Shown here piece by piece: positions 63,853 through 64,000 of a stretch of 64,000 bases of DNA (position 1 is its first letter; the number at the start of each line of letters is the position of its first letter). Location of the stretch: NCBI RefSeq assembly GCF_000179615.1, contig NZ_AEDD01000001.1:1-64000 (forward strand), written 5' to 3'. This stretch comes from Paenibacillus curdlanolyticus YK9. GTDB lineage: Bacteria; Bacillota; Bacilli; Paenibacillales; Paenibacillaceae. The translations under genes were made by a program, and so were the position numbers. Below the pieces are notes generated by a model. The model was not told the origin of the DNA and did no database searches. It saw only the letters and a program-made list of their open reading frames with translations.

Positions 63853-64000
63853 TTGGATATATCAGTTCAAGAAATTAAGGATTTTGTGCTCGAATATAAT
63901 CTTGAGGAAAGGACTATTTCAGGGTTTTGGAATTACTTTAATAATTACCAAACTGAATGTGAGGGTGAGTTCCTTTGTGATTTCCCTGACTATAGCAGTG
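63853..64000 (+). CDS. Probable immunity protein of the orphan cassette (runs off the window)
   Basis: A start TTG 63853, preceded by GAGGTGG, opens a frame reading MDISVQEIKDFVLEYNLEER, TISGFWNYFNNYQTECEGEF and LCDFPDYSS to the window edge. It begins 15 bp after the toxin stop, the same arrangement as the first toxin-immunity pair, and is acidic as expected. A second frame from GTG 63848 is also open over this short stretch, but its composition is less protein-like. Confidence 0.65.
   Translation, partial: MDISVQEIKDFVLEYNLEERTISGFWNYFNNYQTECEGEFLCDFPDYSS

Noticed and set aside
63848-64000. Alternative frame from GTG 63848 for the last gene
   Set aside because: It is open over the short visible stretch, but its product is basic and irregular. 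The TTG 63853 frame is acidic and immunity-like and is better placed relative to GAGGTGG.

Overview
The window looks like a chromosomal segment of a Paenibacillus-type endospore former. The grounds are a gerA-type spore germination operon, a YesM/YesN two-component pair next to an LplA-like lipoprotein, large secreted glycoside hydrolases with S-layer homology (SLH) anchoring, strong AGGAGG ribosome sites, and intergenic hairpin repeat families with a period of about 50 bp. The genus is inferred from gene content only. I recognised no rRNA or tRNA gene.

Layout. 1-485: left-truncated IS3-family element. 495-866: 50-bp-period inverted repeats. 904-8296: small accessory genes (nuclease-like/wHTH protein, DUF4177, GNAT, nucleotidyltransferase, DinB, a BtrH-like protein, TetR/SDR pair, two membrane-anchored proteins). 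8481-10943: a PLP alpha-oxoamine synthase fused to a GNAT-like acyltransferase. 11117-13195: TetX-like flavin monooxygenase with a four-site operator array and a TetR regulator. 13545-15851: modular GH18 chitinase. 16233-20122: spore germination operon. 20664-21170: ten 51-bp hairpin repeats beside an IS256-family element. 22602-25398: arylamine N-acetyltransferase and a divergent MocR regulator sharing an 18-bp palindrome, then a VOC protein. 25484-28944: AraC regulator divergent from a GH2 beta-mannosidase. 29731-34508: histidine kinase, response regulator and a solute-binding lipoprotein without permeases. 35055-42141: secreted alpha-amylase and SLH-anchored pullulanase whose promoters share motifs at matched positions. 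42215-47066: housekeeping and accessory genes (AHSA1-like, UbiD-like, thioesterase, YdeI-like).

47070-64000 is an AT-richer accessory region. A structured leader precedes a DNRLRE secreted protein and a 2232-residue polymorphic toxin with an intact N-terminal subtilase, a long Rhs/YD-repeat body and a C-terminal toxin, followed 15 bp later by a probable immunity gene. Next comes a degraded integrative element (iteron-like repeats, Rep, small genes, XRE regulators, truncated serine recombinase). An IS110-family element follows, with a two-hairpin candidate bridge RNA upstream of its transposase. Immediately after it, an orphan Rhs C-terminal cassette begins exactly at the conserved Rhs core. 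It shares the pre-toxin linker of the main toxin, carries a different toxin tip, and has its own immunity gene running off the window.

The most interesting material is the subtilase-Rhs toxin with its displaced silent cassette, the IS110 bridge-RNA candidate, the synthase-acyltransferase fusion, and the matched cis-regulatory layout of the amylase and pullulanase genes.
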